DNA of 64,000 bases from Adiantum capillus-veneris (lineage: Eukaryota > Streptophyta > Polypodiopsida > Polypodiales > Pteridaceae), in NCBI GenBank assembly GCA_014529385.2, contig CM043953.1, forward strand, positions 86,886,342 to 86,950,341, given 5' to 3'. Numbering within the stretch: position 1 is the first letter of the stretch; the number at the start of each line of letters is the position of its first letter. A model generated the notes under the pieces. The model was not told where the DNA came from. It saw only the letters and a program-made list of their open reading frames with translations, and ran no database searches. The position numbers and the translations under genes were made by a program. Shown in pieces: positions 11,574-23,250 of the stretch.

Positions 11574-13952
11574 GTTCTTGGGATGCTTTGAAATGTATCG
11601 GAAATGATCAAGCAAACACAAATATATATGTAAGAAAGAGAGAGAAGAGGGAAGGGGTGCATGTTGTACTAATACCTTCTTACAAATCTGTCATGACCAA
11701 TCAAAGTGAAATTAGTATTTGTTCAACATAGCTTGAGTAGATTACATCGCCACACATCACAAGAAAATCCACCCCAATCATTGTCTTAAGGCCAGGGGAG
11801 TCCTCTCCAACCTGTCGCCCTCTTACAGTATGTGGGATTTATGGATAAATTGATAACAACACCCAGAGACAAGCTATCAAGAACTTAACTAAAACACCAA
11901 GACACTTACACATCATTATTGTCCATGAATTCATGTTGGAAGAGAGACAAAGTATCCATGCTTAGTCCAAATCCACCCTCCTTGATTCACCAAATGTTGG
12001 GCTTACACTAGTAGGAGGAATGATAGATTTCCTACTCTCAATTGAATGACCACTCTCTCTTACAATGGCATAGAGATCCCTTGCTAATCACCCCTAATAC
12101 AACACATACATATGCATAAGCCAATGAGATTCCACTCAAGAGCTCCTTCTCAAGAGGTTGAGCTTGGCTTCTCAAGCTATAGTATAGTGCTCTTGCTTAT
12201 GGCTTTTTTTTGTGCTAGCTACACCCTCCTTTTATAGCAATTTTGAGGACTAGGGTTACTCCTCTAACCATGGTTGGATTAGATTTTCAGCACTTTATCT
12301 AAAATATTTTGCTTGGAATTATCAAGAAGTTGGTGGGGATAGATGAAGAAAAGAGAGAGGAGAGAAATGGAGGTGATAGGACTTTTCATAGTAGGTTAGT
12401 GCTAGTAAACTAGTAGAGTTAGTATTTTTATTAATTTACAAATGGAATTGGATATTTACAATGGGAGTATCCATGTAGGATACAAATAAGGAAGAAAAAC
12501 TCTTATGAGGTAAGAAAAGATGGATTTCTTACAATGTTGATGCTCCAAGTGTCTTGAGTAGGGCCAATTTTGACGCTTGTTGACGGTCCACTAGCTTTGA
12601 CGGTACATTTTTTCTCCATCTTGACCTTCTTTGGGAGCCAAGGTAATTGAAGATGAGTAATCAATCACCATGATGCTGTCTTTCAAGAGAAAAGGCTGAA
12701 TTTTGTGTTTTTTGCAATAGAAATGGGTAATTTGGAGGAGGAAAAATGAGACTAGGTGATCAATTTTGGGATGGAAGTGTGTGTAGGAGGCATGAGTTCA
12801 CCATGGTTTCTCTTATTCTTAAGGTTGAGGAGAAGGTGAGTAGGGTGCAGAGAGGAGTGGTGAGAGAGGTGGGGATGATGAGTGGAGAAGTGCGTGTGAA
12901 AGAGGAAAATGATAAAGTGGAAGAGGGAGTGTGGTAGCATAGCATGGGCAAACTGGGGTCCACCAATAAAATCATAGCTCACAGCTCGCAGCTCAAAAAA
13001 TTTTGAATTTTTTTGAGGCAACTGTTCATCTCACGAGCTACAATTCTTGCCTTTATCACCTTTTCAAATTTGGAGAGCAAGTGATCTTTAAAAACTCAAC
13101 AAAACGGAGTGTTTTTTTCCACTGCACAAAGTCCTTGTGGGGTCCTTCTTTGGATGATTCTTTTGAATGCCTCCAAGAGTGAGCCCTCCATAATGCATGC
13201 ATGCATGCCACATATCCTTGACCTTATTTTGTAAGTCTACAATTGAAGATATTGTTGAGATCATGATATAAGTGAATAGTACAACTAAGGAAATCAAATA
13301 TTGAGGAGTCTTAAAAATATGTACATGTCAAAATATAAATAATACACGTGGAAAAATATAAAGCGGTCAACTTTAAAAGTAAATCTTTCTCATTATGAGG
13401 CTACCATAAAAAGATGAATATTTTGGTGTTCTAATCATATGAGAGTAAAAGAGAATAGATGTAGGAAGGAAAAATATCACAATAGTGAAAAAAATATACA
13501 CATAAATAAAACTAGTTTTTTTGGATTTTTATTGGGGTGGAGTTACATCAAAAATAAGAGAATTTTGCATGAAATTATATCTATATGTAATAAAGAGTAT
13601 GCAAAATGGTAAGAAAAATCATGGTAGTGGTGAGTCAATGTACATAGCATAAATATTTAAATAAATTTCAAAATAATTATGAAAAATCCTTATATTTAGG
13701 CCCTATATAAAATGAAATATTTACACACAAAGAGACCATAATATACTTTTATTTTTATTTATTTTTATTTTTTTGGCTCAACTAGCCCAATGATTAGCTA
13801 ATTGAGGGTTTGTAAGGAGACATAAAAAAGTCCCCTAACTCACACACGCCTATGTACAGTGAAAGGGTGAAGATAACCACATTGTTTCAGTGATTTGATA
13901 GGGTGAGGTAGCTCTCTATGACAATTTCAAATAGCCAAAAAACGGCTATCAA
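11363..13952. other. Long non-coding stretch, no gene recognised
   Basis: 2.6 kb with an AG microsatellite (11539-11571) and AT-rich sequence rising towards 13300-13760. The open frames (for example 12746-12937) show no domain. The left part could be an LTR of the gypsy fragment at 9734-10311, but no second copy is available to define it. Confidence 0.45.
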
Positions 13953-14224
13953 TGCCATCTAACGCACCTGCTTATCTCATGTCCTCGGCCCGCGGATAGC
14001 TTCCTTGAGAAGTTTTACGTGCTACCAACTCCTCATTATTATAAAAAACACACACTGGTACTGGTGATAGTGAAAATCGATGTACTATGTACACGCTGTC
14101 CTACCTGTACACATGTGGGCCCCACGTAACCAGCTGGCTCTAGAAAATGGGCAATCCTTTATTCGATGCACCATGCATGTGTATGTACATATGTGCAATC
14201 ACTTCTTCCAAAAATCTCGTAACA
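13953..14224 (-). repeat. 3' LTR (possibly truncated) of the Tat-like element
   Basis: Read on the minus strand it starts TGTTACGAGATTTTTGGAAG and ends GATGGCA. It matches 21349-21620 throughout with about 90 percent identity by eye. The sequence further left shows no similarity to the matching side of the other copy. Confidence 0.85.
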
Positions 14225-14243
14225 TAATTGCCCATCCCCTAGT
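14225..14243 (-). other. Polypurine tract of the Tat-like element
   Basis: Directly upstream of the 3' LTR on the minus strand is ACTAGGGGATGGGCAATTA. The identical 19 bases recur internally at 18423-18441. Confidence 0.6.
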
Positions 14244-14309
14244 CTGCTAGATCATTCGTGATCAGAAGTAGCAAAAAGAGATATAAGACTCGCTGCGTCA
14301 CAGGTCTCC

Positions 14310-15504
14310 TCATCCCTCACACACATTACTTGTTTGGCAAGATAGCTTATCTTGCTCCACCATGTTTAATCTAGCATGATATAATTTAAGATGCAATCCA
14401 TTTACCCTTGACTTATGTAGAATCCCATCCAGGTTAGCCAATTGATACGTACCATTCGGAAAACACTCCACTACTTTGAAAGGGCCTTCCCACTTAATTT
14501 GAAACTTCTTTTGGAATGTCTTGTCCAACTTACTGTTGTAGCGCAAAACCAAGTCATGTTTCTTGATACCCTTACTTTTGACCTTTTCATTTATCTTTTC
14601 TATAGATTTATCTTGCATCTGCCCATAATGTTCCAATGCGGTCATCCTATCCAGCTGAACCTCTTGTAATTGTAAGAGCCTCTTTTTTAATGCATCACTG
14701 GATTGCCCACGCAACTTCTAACATCTTGACTTCAGGCAACTGTACTTCCACATGCAATAGTGCTTCCTTTCCATATACCAAATGAAATGGAGTAAACCCT
14801 GTACCTGTCTTCGCTGAAGTACGGTAAGCCCATAATGCACTAGGCAATTCCAAATCCCAATTCTTTCCTTGGTGCTCTGTCACTTTCGAAAGAATTTGTA
14901 CCAACTCACCATTGAATCTTTCATTTAAGCGATTACATTGTGGATAATAAGGAGTGGTATGCTGGTGTCTAATCTTCATCTTTGCGCATAAGAAGTTTAG
15001 CAGTTTAGCTCTAAATCATGTCCCCTTATCCGAAAGTAGCTCTAGTGGCACCCCAAACTTGCAACATATTTCATCGTACAAAAAATTTTCCACATCTTTT
15101 GCAGTGATTTGTTTTACTACTATAGCCTCTGCCCATGTAGAGAGATAGTCCGTGCATTCAAAATATAGCGCCCTTGCTTGTGATAGGTAACGGGCCTATT
15201 GCATCAATCCCCCACTTTTCAAACACATCAAACACCATAATGGTTTTTTGTAGCTCTGGCTTCAACACTCTCTTCCCAAATGCTTGACACCTATTGCAAG
15301 ACCTACACCAATGGTGAACATCTTGTGCAAACTAGGCCATACATAACGCTCTTGCAAGATCTTATGCAAGGTGATATTTAGAGAAAAATGTCTGCCACAT
15401 GCGCCTTCATGATTCTCTTCCAACACTCTATAAAGTTTCTCCTGCCAAGGTACACGTCTCAACACGGGATCAGCCCCTTTCATGTCGGCGCATGTTTGCC
15501 ACAT
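14310..15504 (-). pseudogene. Integrase region of the Tat-like gypsy element
   Basis: Integrase inserts the DNA copy into the host chromosome. From the 5' side there is a His/Cys zinc-binding start (EENHEGACGRHFS, then KILQERYVWPSL), a gap, the catalytic-Glu region (QCNRLNERFNGELVQIL, ALWAYRTSAKTGTGFTPFHLVYG), and a C-terminal GPF-type module (KFQIKWEGPFKVVECFPNGTY...DGI). The zinc half is disrupted by a 104-bp tandem duplication. The middle of the core with the first two Asp residues (about 15000-15260) is shifted and hard to read. A frameshift near 14700 separates the catalytic region from the C-terminal part. It cannot encode an active enzyme. Confidence 0.85.
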
Positions 15505-15589
15505 GCGCCTTCATGATTCTCTTCCAACACTCTATAAAGTTTCTCCTGCCAAGGTACACGTCTCAACACGGGATTAACCCCTTTCATGT
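15393..15589 (-). repeat. 104-bp tandem duplication inside integrase
   Basis: 'tgccacatgcgccttcatga' begins at 15393 and again at 15497, and the match runs to 15485 and 15589, joined by a few bases. 104 is not a multiple of three, so the frame is broken. Confidence 0.95.
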
Positions 15590-15679
15590 ATAAGACATCA
15601 CCAATAAATTTGTACCTGTACGCTCTACTCAAAAAACCATACTTCTTAGACTTCTAAATGTCCTTCAAAATGATTCCTG

Positions 15680-16185
15680 TTAGCAAAAACTCCTCTTCTT
15701 GAGCCAAACTTTCCCGGCCATGATAAAGAGGTAATTGGTCCTCAACACAAATAACTTCCCAATCATGCTTTGAGCTGCTTCATGTGCCTCTCCATTTAAA
15801 GCACGTTCAATGTGTCTAATGCTCCATACTTCAAACCCTTTTAACAGGCCTTTAATTCTGAAACACATTTCCTTCAATGAGGTGTTCTTGCTTTTCCAAA
15901 CACCCACACTTGCTTCACAACTAAAAAGGCATCACCTTTTATGCTCAACCTTCTAATCCCATGCTTCAAACAAATGTGTAATCCGGCTTCCAATGTAGAA
16001 TATTCAGCCTCATTGTTACTATGTGCATCCAATTTGAACCCTCTCTTGCATACTAGCTTCCCCTCTACATCATAAAATGCTATACCCCCTGCAGCTGCAT
16101 CATGGCTCTTTCTATATGATCCATCAAAGAACAACACATGTGCACTTCTGATCTGTGGCACTTCTTCAACTACCCTTCTCACCAC
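15680..16185 (-). pseudogene. Second (archaeal-type) RNase H of the Tat-like element
   Basis: The frame 16185-15874 has VLFFDGSYRKS, then AAAGGIAFYD, then SNNEAEYSTLEAGL and IKGDAFLVV. These carry the acidic residues D, E and D of an RNase H fold. After a frameshift near 15900, the frame 15907-15680 continues with LKGFEVWSIRHIERALNGEA, the last helix region. This second RNase H lies between the RT-linked RNase H and integrase, as in Tat-lineage elements, where it is thought to help remove RNA during reverse transcription. Confidence 0.8.
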
Positions 16186-16403
16186 CTCTTCCTTAACAAG
16201 GAGGGGATTCTCCTTGTAAGTTGCAAATCAACTAGGGTAGCTCTTATGCTGTCTTCCACTAAAAAAGAGAACTCAAACTCTTGCAGCTCAATTACCCATT
16301 TCTTCACCACATTTGACATGTTAGTGCCATTAATTAACTGTGGCAAAAAGGCATAACTTGTTAAGAAAACAAAGGGTCGTGGTAGCAAGTAATGACAAAA
16401 TCA

Positions 16404-17888
16404 TCAACAAGTAAATATTACATTGGCCATCACTAGCTCTACTTTCAAGAATTTTTTCTCTGCTACCAAGTTCACTCGGCTTGTACAATACACTGGCCTC
16501 ATATAATGGCTGGCCTTCCCCTTTTGCAATAACATGGCTCCAATGGCATCATCCCCTACTGATGGGTTTACATAAAACACTTGCTCCCAATCAGGAGCCT
16601 GCATGGCTGACAACCCTTCTAAAACCTCTTTCACCTCTTGAAACACTTCTTCACACTTGTCATCCCATTGCAATGGATCCTGCTTTGCCAGTTGTTGTAA
16701 TGGATAAAGGAGTTGTGAAGACAATGGAATAAATCGTACCATGTAATTCACTTTGTGTATAAAGGTTTCCAATTTCTTTGTACTCGTAGGTGATGGAAGA
16801 AAAATAATAGACTTAACCTTGTCTGGATGAGCCACGATGCCATTTTCTAACACCATATGGCCCAATAACTTCACCCTTGGCTGTGCTAGATGACATTTCT
16901 TCGGATTTAGTTGTCCTCCATATTCATCATATTGAGCCAATACCATCTGTAGCTTCTCATGGTGTTCAACCCTATTGCTGTAGACACAAAAGTCATCCAT
17001 AAAAGCTTTAACACAACTACCAATGAATGGTTCCGGTACCCAATTTGCTTTCTCTTGATACAAAGATGGTCCATTTGACATCCCAAATGGCAATACTGTG
17101 TAACAATAACAACCCCATGGTGTAATGAAAGTTATCTTTGTTCGGTATTTAAGAGAAATCTTCAATTGAAATAGCCTGAAAAACCATCACACACATTGTA
17201 CCTCTCATAACCTGCTCACTGAATCCAAGATCTGATCGATGAATGGAAGAGGATATGGGTTCTTCTTAGTGGCTGCATTTAAGGGTTTAAAATCTACATA
17301 AATCCTCCACTTCCCATCCTTCTTTGGGTTGACTACTATTGGACTCACCCATTCTGTGGTCTCCAATGGGACTATGAACCCTGCCTTCATTAACTTGTCC
17401 ACCTCTTCTGGCAAGGCTCCCACCTTCTCTTGACCCATCCTTCTTAGCCTTTGACACACTGGCTTAGCACCTTCCTTCAGCTTTATATGCATATCTTCTC
17501 CCTTGAACCCTCTAATCTCTTCATATAAAGTAATGAACAAATCAAGAAAACTAGCCAGCATGTGCAAATATATCTCCTTCTCCATAGCTGAGAGGTCTCC
17601 ACTAAGCATTTGTGTCATCAATTCTTGCTTCTTTGATAATTCAACCTTGGTTTGCATCAGCCCTTCAATCACTTCATAAGGTCCTTCACCTTCATCTTCA
17701 ATCTCATTTGCAAATGCAACTAAACCAGATTTATGGATTTCTTTGTCCATTAGAAGAAATGCAACATCAACATCCTCATCACTGCTGGTAGTACTATCAC
17801 TGTCCTTGTCAGACACTGTGGAATAGTCTTCATCACTAGACTCATCCTCATCTTCATAAAGCTCATCCAATACTTTCCTTATGTCCAT
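16404..17888 (-). pseudogene. Reverse transcriptase and RNase H of the Tat-like element
   Basis: RT copies the element RNA into DNA and its RNase H removes the template. Frame 17888-17205 has an acidic linker (EDEDESSDED) and then the RT start (GFIVPLETTEWVSPIVVNPK, KDGKWRIYVDFKPLN, NPYPLPFIDQILD). Two nearby frameshifts follow around a readable CDGFSGYF. Frame 17165-16404 continues with TPWGCYCYTVLPFGMSNGP, the catalytic FMDD box (AFMDDFCVYSNR), HPDKVKSI and the RNase H start QVFYVNPSVGDDAIGAMLLQ. The first residue of the YxDD box is Phe. Frameshifts and stops near 17170-17210 make it inactive. Confidence 0.88.
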
Positions 17889-18038
17889 ATTATATATCTT
17901 CTTGGCACCTGTCTTTCCATAGAGCTAATCGTACCACGTCGCCAATCTTACACTGCAAGTAACCATGGTTTGCCTAGTATAATAGGATATGCTCCCAACC
18001 CCACTAGCATCACATAAAAATCAACCACTACCTTTCCA

Positions 18039-18323
18039 TCATACACCTACACTTATAAGATCTTTACAACACCCAAACATTTTACTTTTTGATGGTTTGC
18101 CAATTTGATCCAAAAGCCTGATACCCCCAGTCAGTGTAAGACCCATCTTCTCAACGCATAAGTGTGTTATGACAAATACTTGGGCTCCTCCATCAACATA
18201 ACCTTGTCCCATATTCTTTCTTTTGTGCTGCACATCTACTATTGGGAAAATATCTGGTAGCTCATCCATTGCCAATACCTTCACTGAACCTCTCTCTTGT
18301 TCTTTATCCATTGGGTTAACCAT
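18039..18323 (-). pseudogene. Retropepsin-like protease region of the Tat-like element
   Basis: The frame contains the hydrophobic-Asp motif VDGGAQVFVITHL followed by a Gly-Leu-Thr segment, where a plant gypsy protease has D-(S/T)-G-A and a helix. The Thr/Ser of the active triad is Gly here. The linker frame 18747-18415 (basic, no domain) joins it to gag. It would process the Gag-Pol polyprotein if intact. Assignment rests on position and the weak motif. Confidence 0.6.
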
Positions 18324-18422
18324 CCTCTTCCACTATAGCTTTAGCTTAGGCACCATCTCTTATAAGCTGCCCAAAAGTAGCATCTGCTTTCCTGCTTGTC
18401 AGATTCCCTTCAAATCAAAGCT

Positions 18423-18441
18423 TAATTGCCCATCCCCTAGT
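18423..18441 (-). other. Internal copy of the polypurine tract
   Basis: TAATTGCCCATCCCCTAGT on the plus strand is identical to 14225-14243, next to the 3' LTR. It could serve as a second plus-strand priming site, or it could mark a recombination or template switch. Only the identity is seen. Confidence 0.6.
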
Positions 18442-18750
18442 GAAAAATCTGAAACATGAAACTTGCAAGACCAGCCCCTCTTTTCCGCTTGGCCCTGACA
18501 TCCTCGCCTTCATGGCTCTGTCCCTTCTTCTGGCTAGGACCTGGGGCATTTCTCCTTCCTTATACTGTGTGGTCCTCTTCACAATAGGTATCACAAATGT
18601 ATCCTCTAGCTTTGCTGCCTTCTCCAAGGTGACCATGCTTATCACTTTTGTCTTTCCCTTTTTCTCTTGGATTAATCCACTGGTTCCTTCTTCTCCCTTA
18701 ATTTCCATGCCATAATCATTTGACCTAGTTAGAACCTGTCTTGGCAATGG

Positions 18751-19690
18751 TTACATGTCTCCCCCCATCCTTGGTGGCTTATCACATTGTGGGCTAATGT
18801 GTCCCAACTCTCCACAATTATAACATGTGGGCGTTTGCTTCCAGACTCTACCATTGCTTTGTCCAACACCATTCCTGAGTCTTTCTTCACCGCCTGGCTG
18901 ATTTTCAAACCTCCCCCGACCTCGATCATTTTCCACATTACCTAGCATGTTTAGGTTGATATTCTTCATTAAATCTACCACTTGCCTCATGTCTTGCCTT
19001 AGCCCATCATCCTGCACTGCTGTAGTGACCACTACTGGCATAACCTGAGGAGTAACAGAAACCACTGGTTCATGATGAACCCCTGGCATGCGACCTTGCA
19101 AAGAATCCATATGCTGAAATTTAGACCTCCTGGGAAAAGACTCCACTCCTAGCTGACTCATTATTCTCAGCTTCCACTCTTTGTTCCTTCCTACCTCTAG
19201 TGCATCTTCATATGTCCTAGGCTTCTTTAGCTCCACTCTCCAACGTATATTCTCCCAAAGACCAGCCAAGAACCTGTCCTTCTTCATCATGTCAGGTTTA
19301 TGTACTTGTGGTGCTAAGGCCTTGCACACCTTCTCCCATGCCATTGAAAGCTTATGTATGTATGCATCTACTGGCTCACCTTCCCTTTGCACCAAACCTT
19401 GTACTTCTTGCCACACTTTGTCAGGATCTTCTATCTTCACAAACTCCCACTTCCAATCCATGCCATAGATTGTCCCAAATTAATCTCCACGTGGATCAAC
19501 CGCACACAACTCCTCTTCAAATGCCTTGGACCAAACTTGTGCATCACTCTTCAAAAAAATTTGGAGAAGATGTAACATCTTTGCAGGATCGTGAATCTGG
19601 TTGCTACTGCAGGCAACCTCCATCTTTTCCAAAAAGTCTTCCACATCTTCATCACTTCTTCCATGAAATTATGAATAAGAGAAAGCCATG
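18751..19690 (-). pseudogene. gag of the Tat-like gypsy element
   Basis: Gag forms the particle that packages element RNA. The reading starts at MAFSYS (about 19690), has a TAA two codons later, continues DEDVEDFLEKMEVAC and the capsid segment MLHLLQIFLKSDAQVW, has a second TAA, then runs open from 19461: VWQEVQGLVQREGEPVDAYI, KKDRFLAGLWENIRWRVEL, a linker, and one CCHC zinc knuckle CYNCGELGHISPQC near the C-terminus. Length and order fit plant gypsy Gag. Both early stops are in frame with the rest. Confidence 0.85.
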
Positions 19691-19789
19691 GCTACCCAAG
19701 TTTCAATGCTTTGAAAACCCCTTCTAACACACGTGCAAGAACCTAAACTTTTTACTGACTCAATCCCCAGAAACTTCAACGGAGATCGT

Positions 19790-19970
19790 CTTTAGATAAG
19801 AAAAAACACATGCACATCAAATGAGTTTTCATAGTTTATCATTGAAATTATAACAGGCAAAGGAGATTCCAATATCTCTCTTAATCTTCTTGGCCCGAAC
19901 ATAAAGACTATGCGCTTCTGGAAAAAAATCTTTTGGACACATTAACATTTATATAGATTCTTTGTGAAAA
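19790..19970 (-). pseudogene. Conserved leader ORF upstream of the Tat-like gag
   Basis: The frame reads IFFQKRIVFMFGPRRLREIL, then ESPLPVIISM, then SFDVHVFFLI. It is homologous at protein level to the leader segment at 10108-10311, about 100-200 bp upstream of gag in both. One TAA interrupts its N-terminal part here. Not a domain I know. Confidence 0.55.
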
Positions 19971-21348
19971 ATGAAAAGGAGTGAACTGAGGTCCGTTTTG
20001 ATCATCCATTAAAGCCAACCATGCAGCTCCTAAGAAGGCACACCTGACTTATCCTCTGATTTTGTGAGAATTTCAACAGTATAACAGCATAAATGGCTCA
20101 AAAGACCAAAAAACAAGCCATCACAAGTTGGAAACTTTTTGGCAGAGTTTCCCTAGAAGAGCAATAAGAACCCAAAATATAGACTGTATATGTATGCATA
20201 ACCTGCCAACAATAGAACCCGAGCATCAAGTAGGAGCTTGAGCCACCTGTATCACCGAAAAGATCTCACATTTGATAATCCCCCAACTCAATAAAACCTC
20301 ATGCTATCGACCCTCTCACGGAAGCTTATGCAAAACTCGTATAGTCAAGTCTCAGAAATGACTATATTCCAGACCAAGTCTCAGAAATGGCTGACTGCCC
20401 AATAAAACCAAGTATGACTCCACAAAGGCGTACAATGACAGTATCCACAAGTAACGTACAATACCAGACAATACACTCAAGCAGGCACCAAATGATGCAT
20501 ATCCACGGCAGCTACAAGTGACTCCCACTTGCCAGTGTATCACTCTAATCCAACTACATGTACCTGTGTGAATCACCTGTCCTTGTAACCTATAACCTGT
20601 AATCTGCAATTTGTACTATCGAAGCTGAAGGTACTCGAAGAAGATCCTCCATGGGGGCACAAAAAGAATGTAAGTAGGATGGAAACACACACAACGCCTC
20701 TATAATCACTCAAGACACACTCTTGGGATGATACGACACACACTATGGGGCACCACTCGGCTTACTCAACCCACCTGGCCGAAACAAGGAACACACCAAT
20801 GGAGTGAGAGAAGAGAGATTATTCATTTGCCCACTAAACAGAGAGGTGCGCACACACACACACCCAAAAAACTTAGCTCAAAAGAGGAATATTTCTGATG
20901 ATTAGATACAATTTTGGATTAAATATGCCAGATTAAATCACAAATTAGAGTAGAGACTTCGCTCACAGGAGAAACTTAAACAGCCAAAACAACAAGAGAA
21001 AGTGAGGAATTTGGCAAAATGCACAGCTCCATTGCATTCAATAGCGGCCAAAAACCCCAGTCTACAATATCAAAGTGCTCAAATCTGACCTTGGATGAGC
21101 AGTTTATGGTCAAAACAGGCTCCAAAAATAGCAAAACCTCAGTTGCTGCTGTTCTTCCTCCTCTCTTCACCCTTTTGCATCATCCGCACACCTTTCCAAT
21201 AATACATCCCGCAACCACATGAAGTGGCCCCGAAATATAGTCCTCATGATGACCTTTTTGCATAATCATCACAAGAAAACACCCACATTGTGTCCTCGCT
21301 TACCCACATGCAAGTATTGACCCCATTCGACCTCCTGACGCCACTAGA
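19971..21348 (-). other. Leader or U5 region of the Tat-like element
   Basis: 1.4 kb without a recognisable gene. On the minus strand 20669-20650 reads TTTGTGCCCCCATGGAGGA and may be the primer-binding site. In that case the 5' LTR would be about 20670-21620. The alternative site is TGGCGTCAGGAGGTCGAA at 21344-21327, directly next to the 272-bp repeat. I cannot decide between them. Confidence 0.45.
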
Positions 21349-21620
21349 TGCCATCTGACGCACCTGCTTACCTCATGTCATCGGCTCGTAGATAGCTTCC
21401 TTGAGAAGTTTTACCTGCTACCAACTCCTCATTATTATAGAAAAAAAACATTGGTACTAGTGATAATGAAAATCGATGTACTATGTACACGTTGTCCTAC
21501 CTCTACACATGTGGGGCCCCTGTAACCACCTGGCACTGGAAAATGGGCAATCCTTTATTCTATGCACCATGCATGTGTATGTACATATGTGCAGTCACTT
21601 CTTCCAAAAAACTCCTAACA
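21349..21620 (-). repeat. 5' LTR (or its U3 part) of the Tat-like element
   Basis: Minus-strand start TGTTAGGAGTTTTTTGGAAG, end GATGGCA, matching 13953-14224. It directly borders the gene remnant beginning at 21621. Confidence 0.85.
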
Positions 21621-22822
21621 ACGTCAATATGTGCATGGAAACACATGTACAATGAGAAGAGGAATTCAACATACTACCTTAGCAAGAACACTGCTCAAGA
21701 CAACTCTCAGAAGATGCCACATAGAAGTAGAACAATTTTGGATGGTTCAAGGGAGACTCAATTGGTAAAAATACATCAACATACAAACAAGTGGATATTT
21801 TAAGTGAAATCAACACTACACTTGAACAAATGGGTATGAGAAGAAGATCTCCTTGTCTTCTTTTCGTAGAATTTGGAACAAAGAGTACCCACATGTCACC
21901 TTAACAAAGATGGATAAGATGTAATATGATAAGATGAATCAAAAGAAGACAACAATTCTAAGAATATGCATTTTTCCCAAGGGTGTGGATTCAGGTTACA
22001 ATTTGCAGGTGGCACTAATTGACATGATCACTCATGGACATGGAGAAGGTCATTATGGACACTTTGTTTGAATGGTCTGTGGCCAGTTCATCCAAACCTT
22101 ACACTTGGCTCAATTGATAATTGTTTACACAACTTAGAAAGGATGGATAAGCTTTGACTTGGTGATCTAGTATAAATGGGCTTCCTAGGAGCAATGTTTC
22201 ACTACGACATGCTTTGAACACAAGGGATGCTTTAGACTACCACAACATGAGTGTCAGAAAAGAGTCTATTGTTTAATCACATGAAATTGCAAGTTGCCAG
22301 AGAACTTATTGATACAACTAGATAATTGTGTTGGGAGAATAAAAACCACTATTTATTTGGCTACTTGTCATTGCTTGTTGCAAGGGGGGTTTTCAAAACC
22401 ATCCAGCTAGGATTTTTAATGGTTTGACATACAGATAAGGACATAGATGCTATGTTTAATAGGTTTTGAGAGAAGTTGAGAGTAGCACAAACTTATACTT
22501 TGCCACATTCGATGGATACACTAAGAACAAGCTCATCTTCATCTCCAGCTCCATTTTTGCTCACTAAGGTTCCTAATTTCAAGAAATAATGTGATGGCTA
22601 TCTTTGTGATTGACATGACATACTTGTTGGTCACTCCATACCACTCCAGTTTAGGTTCTTTATGAAAGAGAAACACCAGTGATGCAATATAAGGCACATG
22701 TAGGTGTTTTAGATTGGAGTGGAAGTATTCTTCTTTGGAAAACAGACAATGAAGGGAATCCAATGTTACCACAAGGAAATCCTACTTTGGTACCAATGGT
22801 GCAATATGTTAAGGCCCATGAG
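21621..22822 (+). pseudogene. DUF7869-like gene remnant, part 1 (5' piece)
   Basis: Translated segments in order: SLSSFRRIWNKEYPHVTLTK (about 21850-21910), PKGVDSGYNLQVALIDMITH (about 21975-22035), then QLDNCVG and, in another frame, HYLFGYLSLLVARGVFK, IQLGFLMV, HTDKDIDAMFNRF and EKLRVAQTYTLPHSMDT (22330-22515), then VLDWSGSILLWKTDNEGNP and VPMVQYVKAHE (22705-22822). The D-N-C, LGFLMV-HT--DIDA--RF-EKL pattern is what I recall from large uncharacterised proteins with a DUF7869 domain. Several stops and frameshifts make it a pseudogene. It is cut by the gypsy LTR on the left and the CACTA element on the right, and continues at 42254. Confidence 0.6.
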
Positions 22823-23168
22823 CACTAGAAGAGGTTGTGTGCACTTGTGACGTTTTTGGCGACGGAATAATTTGGGTTTTTATACTCCCTGGCATCGCTA
22901 AGACCTTCGCTAATAACATCGATACGGGAACGTCGCTATGACTGTCGCTATAACCGTCGCTATATGCGTCGTTATAGCCGTTGCTATATAGCAACGCTTA
23001 CAGGCTACCTATAGCGACGCTTATAGAGATGTTGCAAAGGCACATGTAGGTGTTTTAGATTGGAGTGGAAGTATTCGTCTTTGGAAAACAGACAATGAAG
23101 GGAATCCAATGTTACCACAAGGAAATCCTGCTTTGGTACCAATGGTGCAATATGTTAAGGCCCATGAG

Positions 23169-23181
23169 CACTAGAAGAGGT
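23169..23181 (+). repeat. Left terminal inverted repeat of the CACTA element
   Basis: CACTAGAAGAGGT preceded by GAG. An identical terminus with an identical GAG stands at 22823 because of the tandem duplication. Confidence 0.9.
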
Positions 23182-23250
23182 TGTGTGCACTTGTGATGTT
23201 TTTAGCGACGGAATAATTTGGGTTTTTATACTTCCCGGCATTGCTAAGAC

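Larger units (their letters stand above)
13953..21620 (-). mobile_element. Decayed Tat-like Ty3/gypsy retrotransposon
   Basis: A 7.7-kb minus-strand element bounded by 272-bp direct repeats (13953-14224 and 21349-21620). Gene order is gag, protease, RT, RNase H, a second RNase H, integrase. The extra RNase H between the first RNase H and integrase is the known mark of the plant Tat lineage. All frames are broken by stops, frameshifts and a 104-bp tandem duplication. No 5-bp target duplication matches (ATCAA left, ACGTC right), so at least one end is not original. The right LTR abuts the DUF7869-like gene remnant at 21621. Confidence 0.85.

Noticed and set aside
12746-13021. Opposed ORFs near 12.8 kb as a gene
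   Set aside because: Short, no domain, and overlapping frames on both strands from biased base composition.
16179-19727. Plus-strand ORFs across the Tat-like element
   Set aside because: They are antisense shadows of the gag-pol frames on the minus strand.
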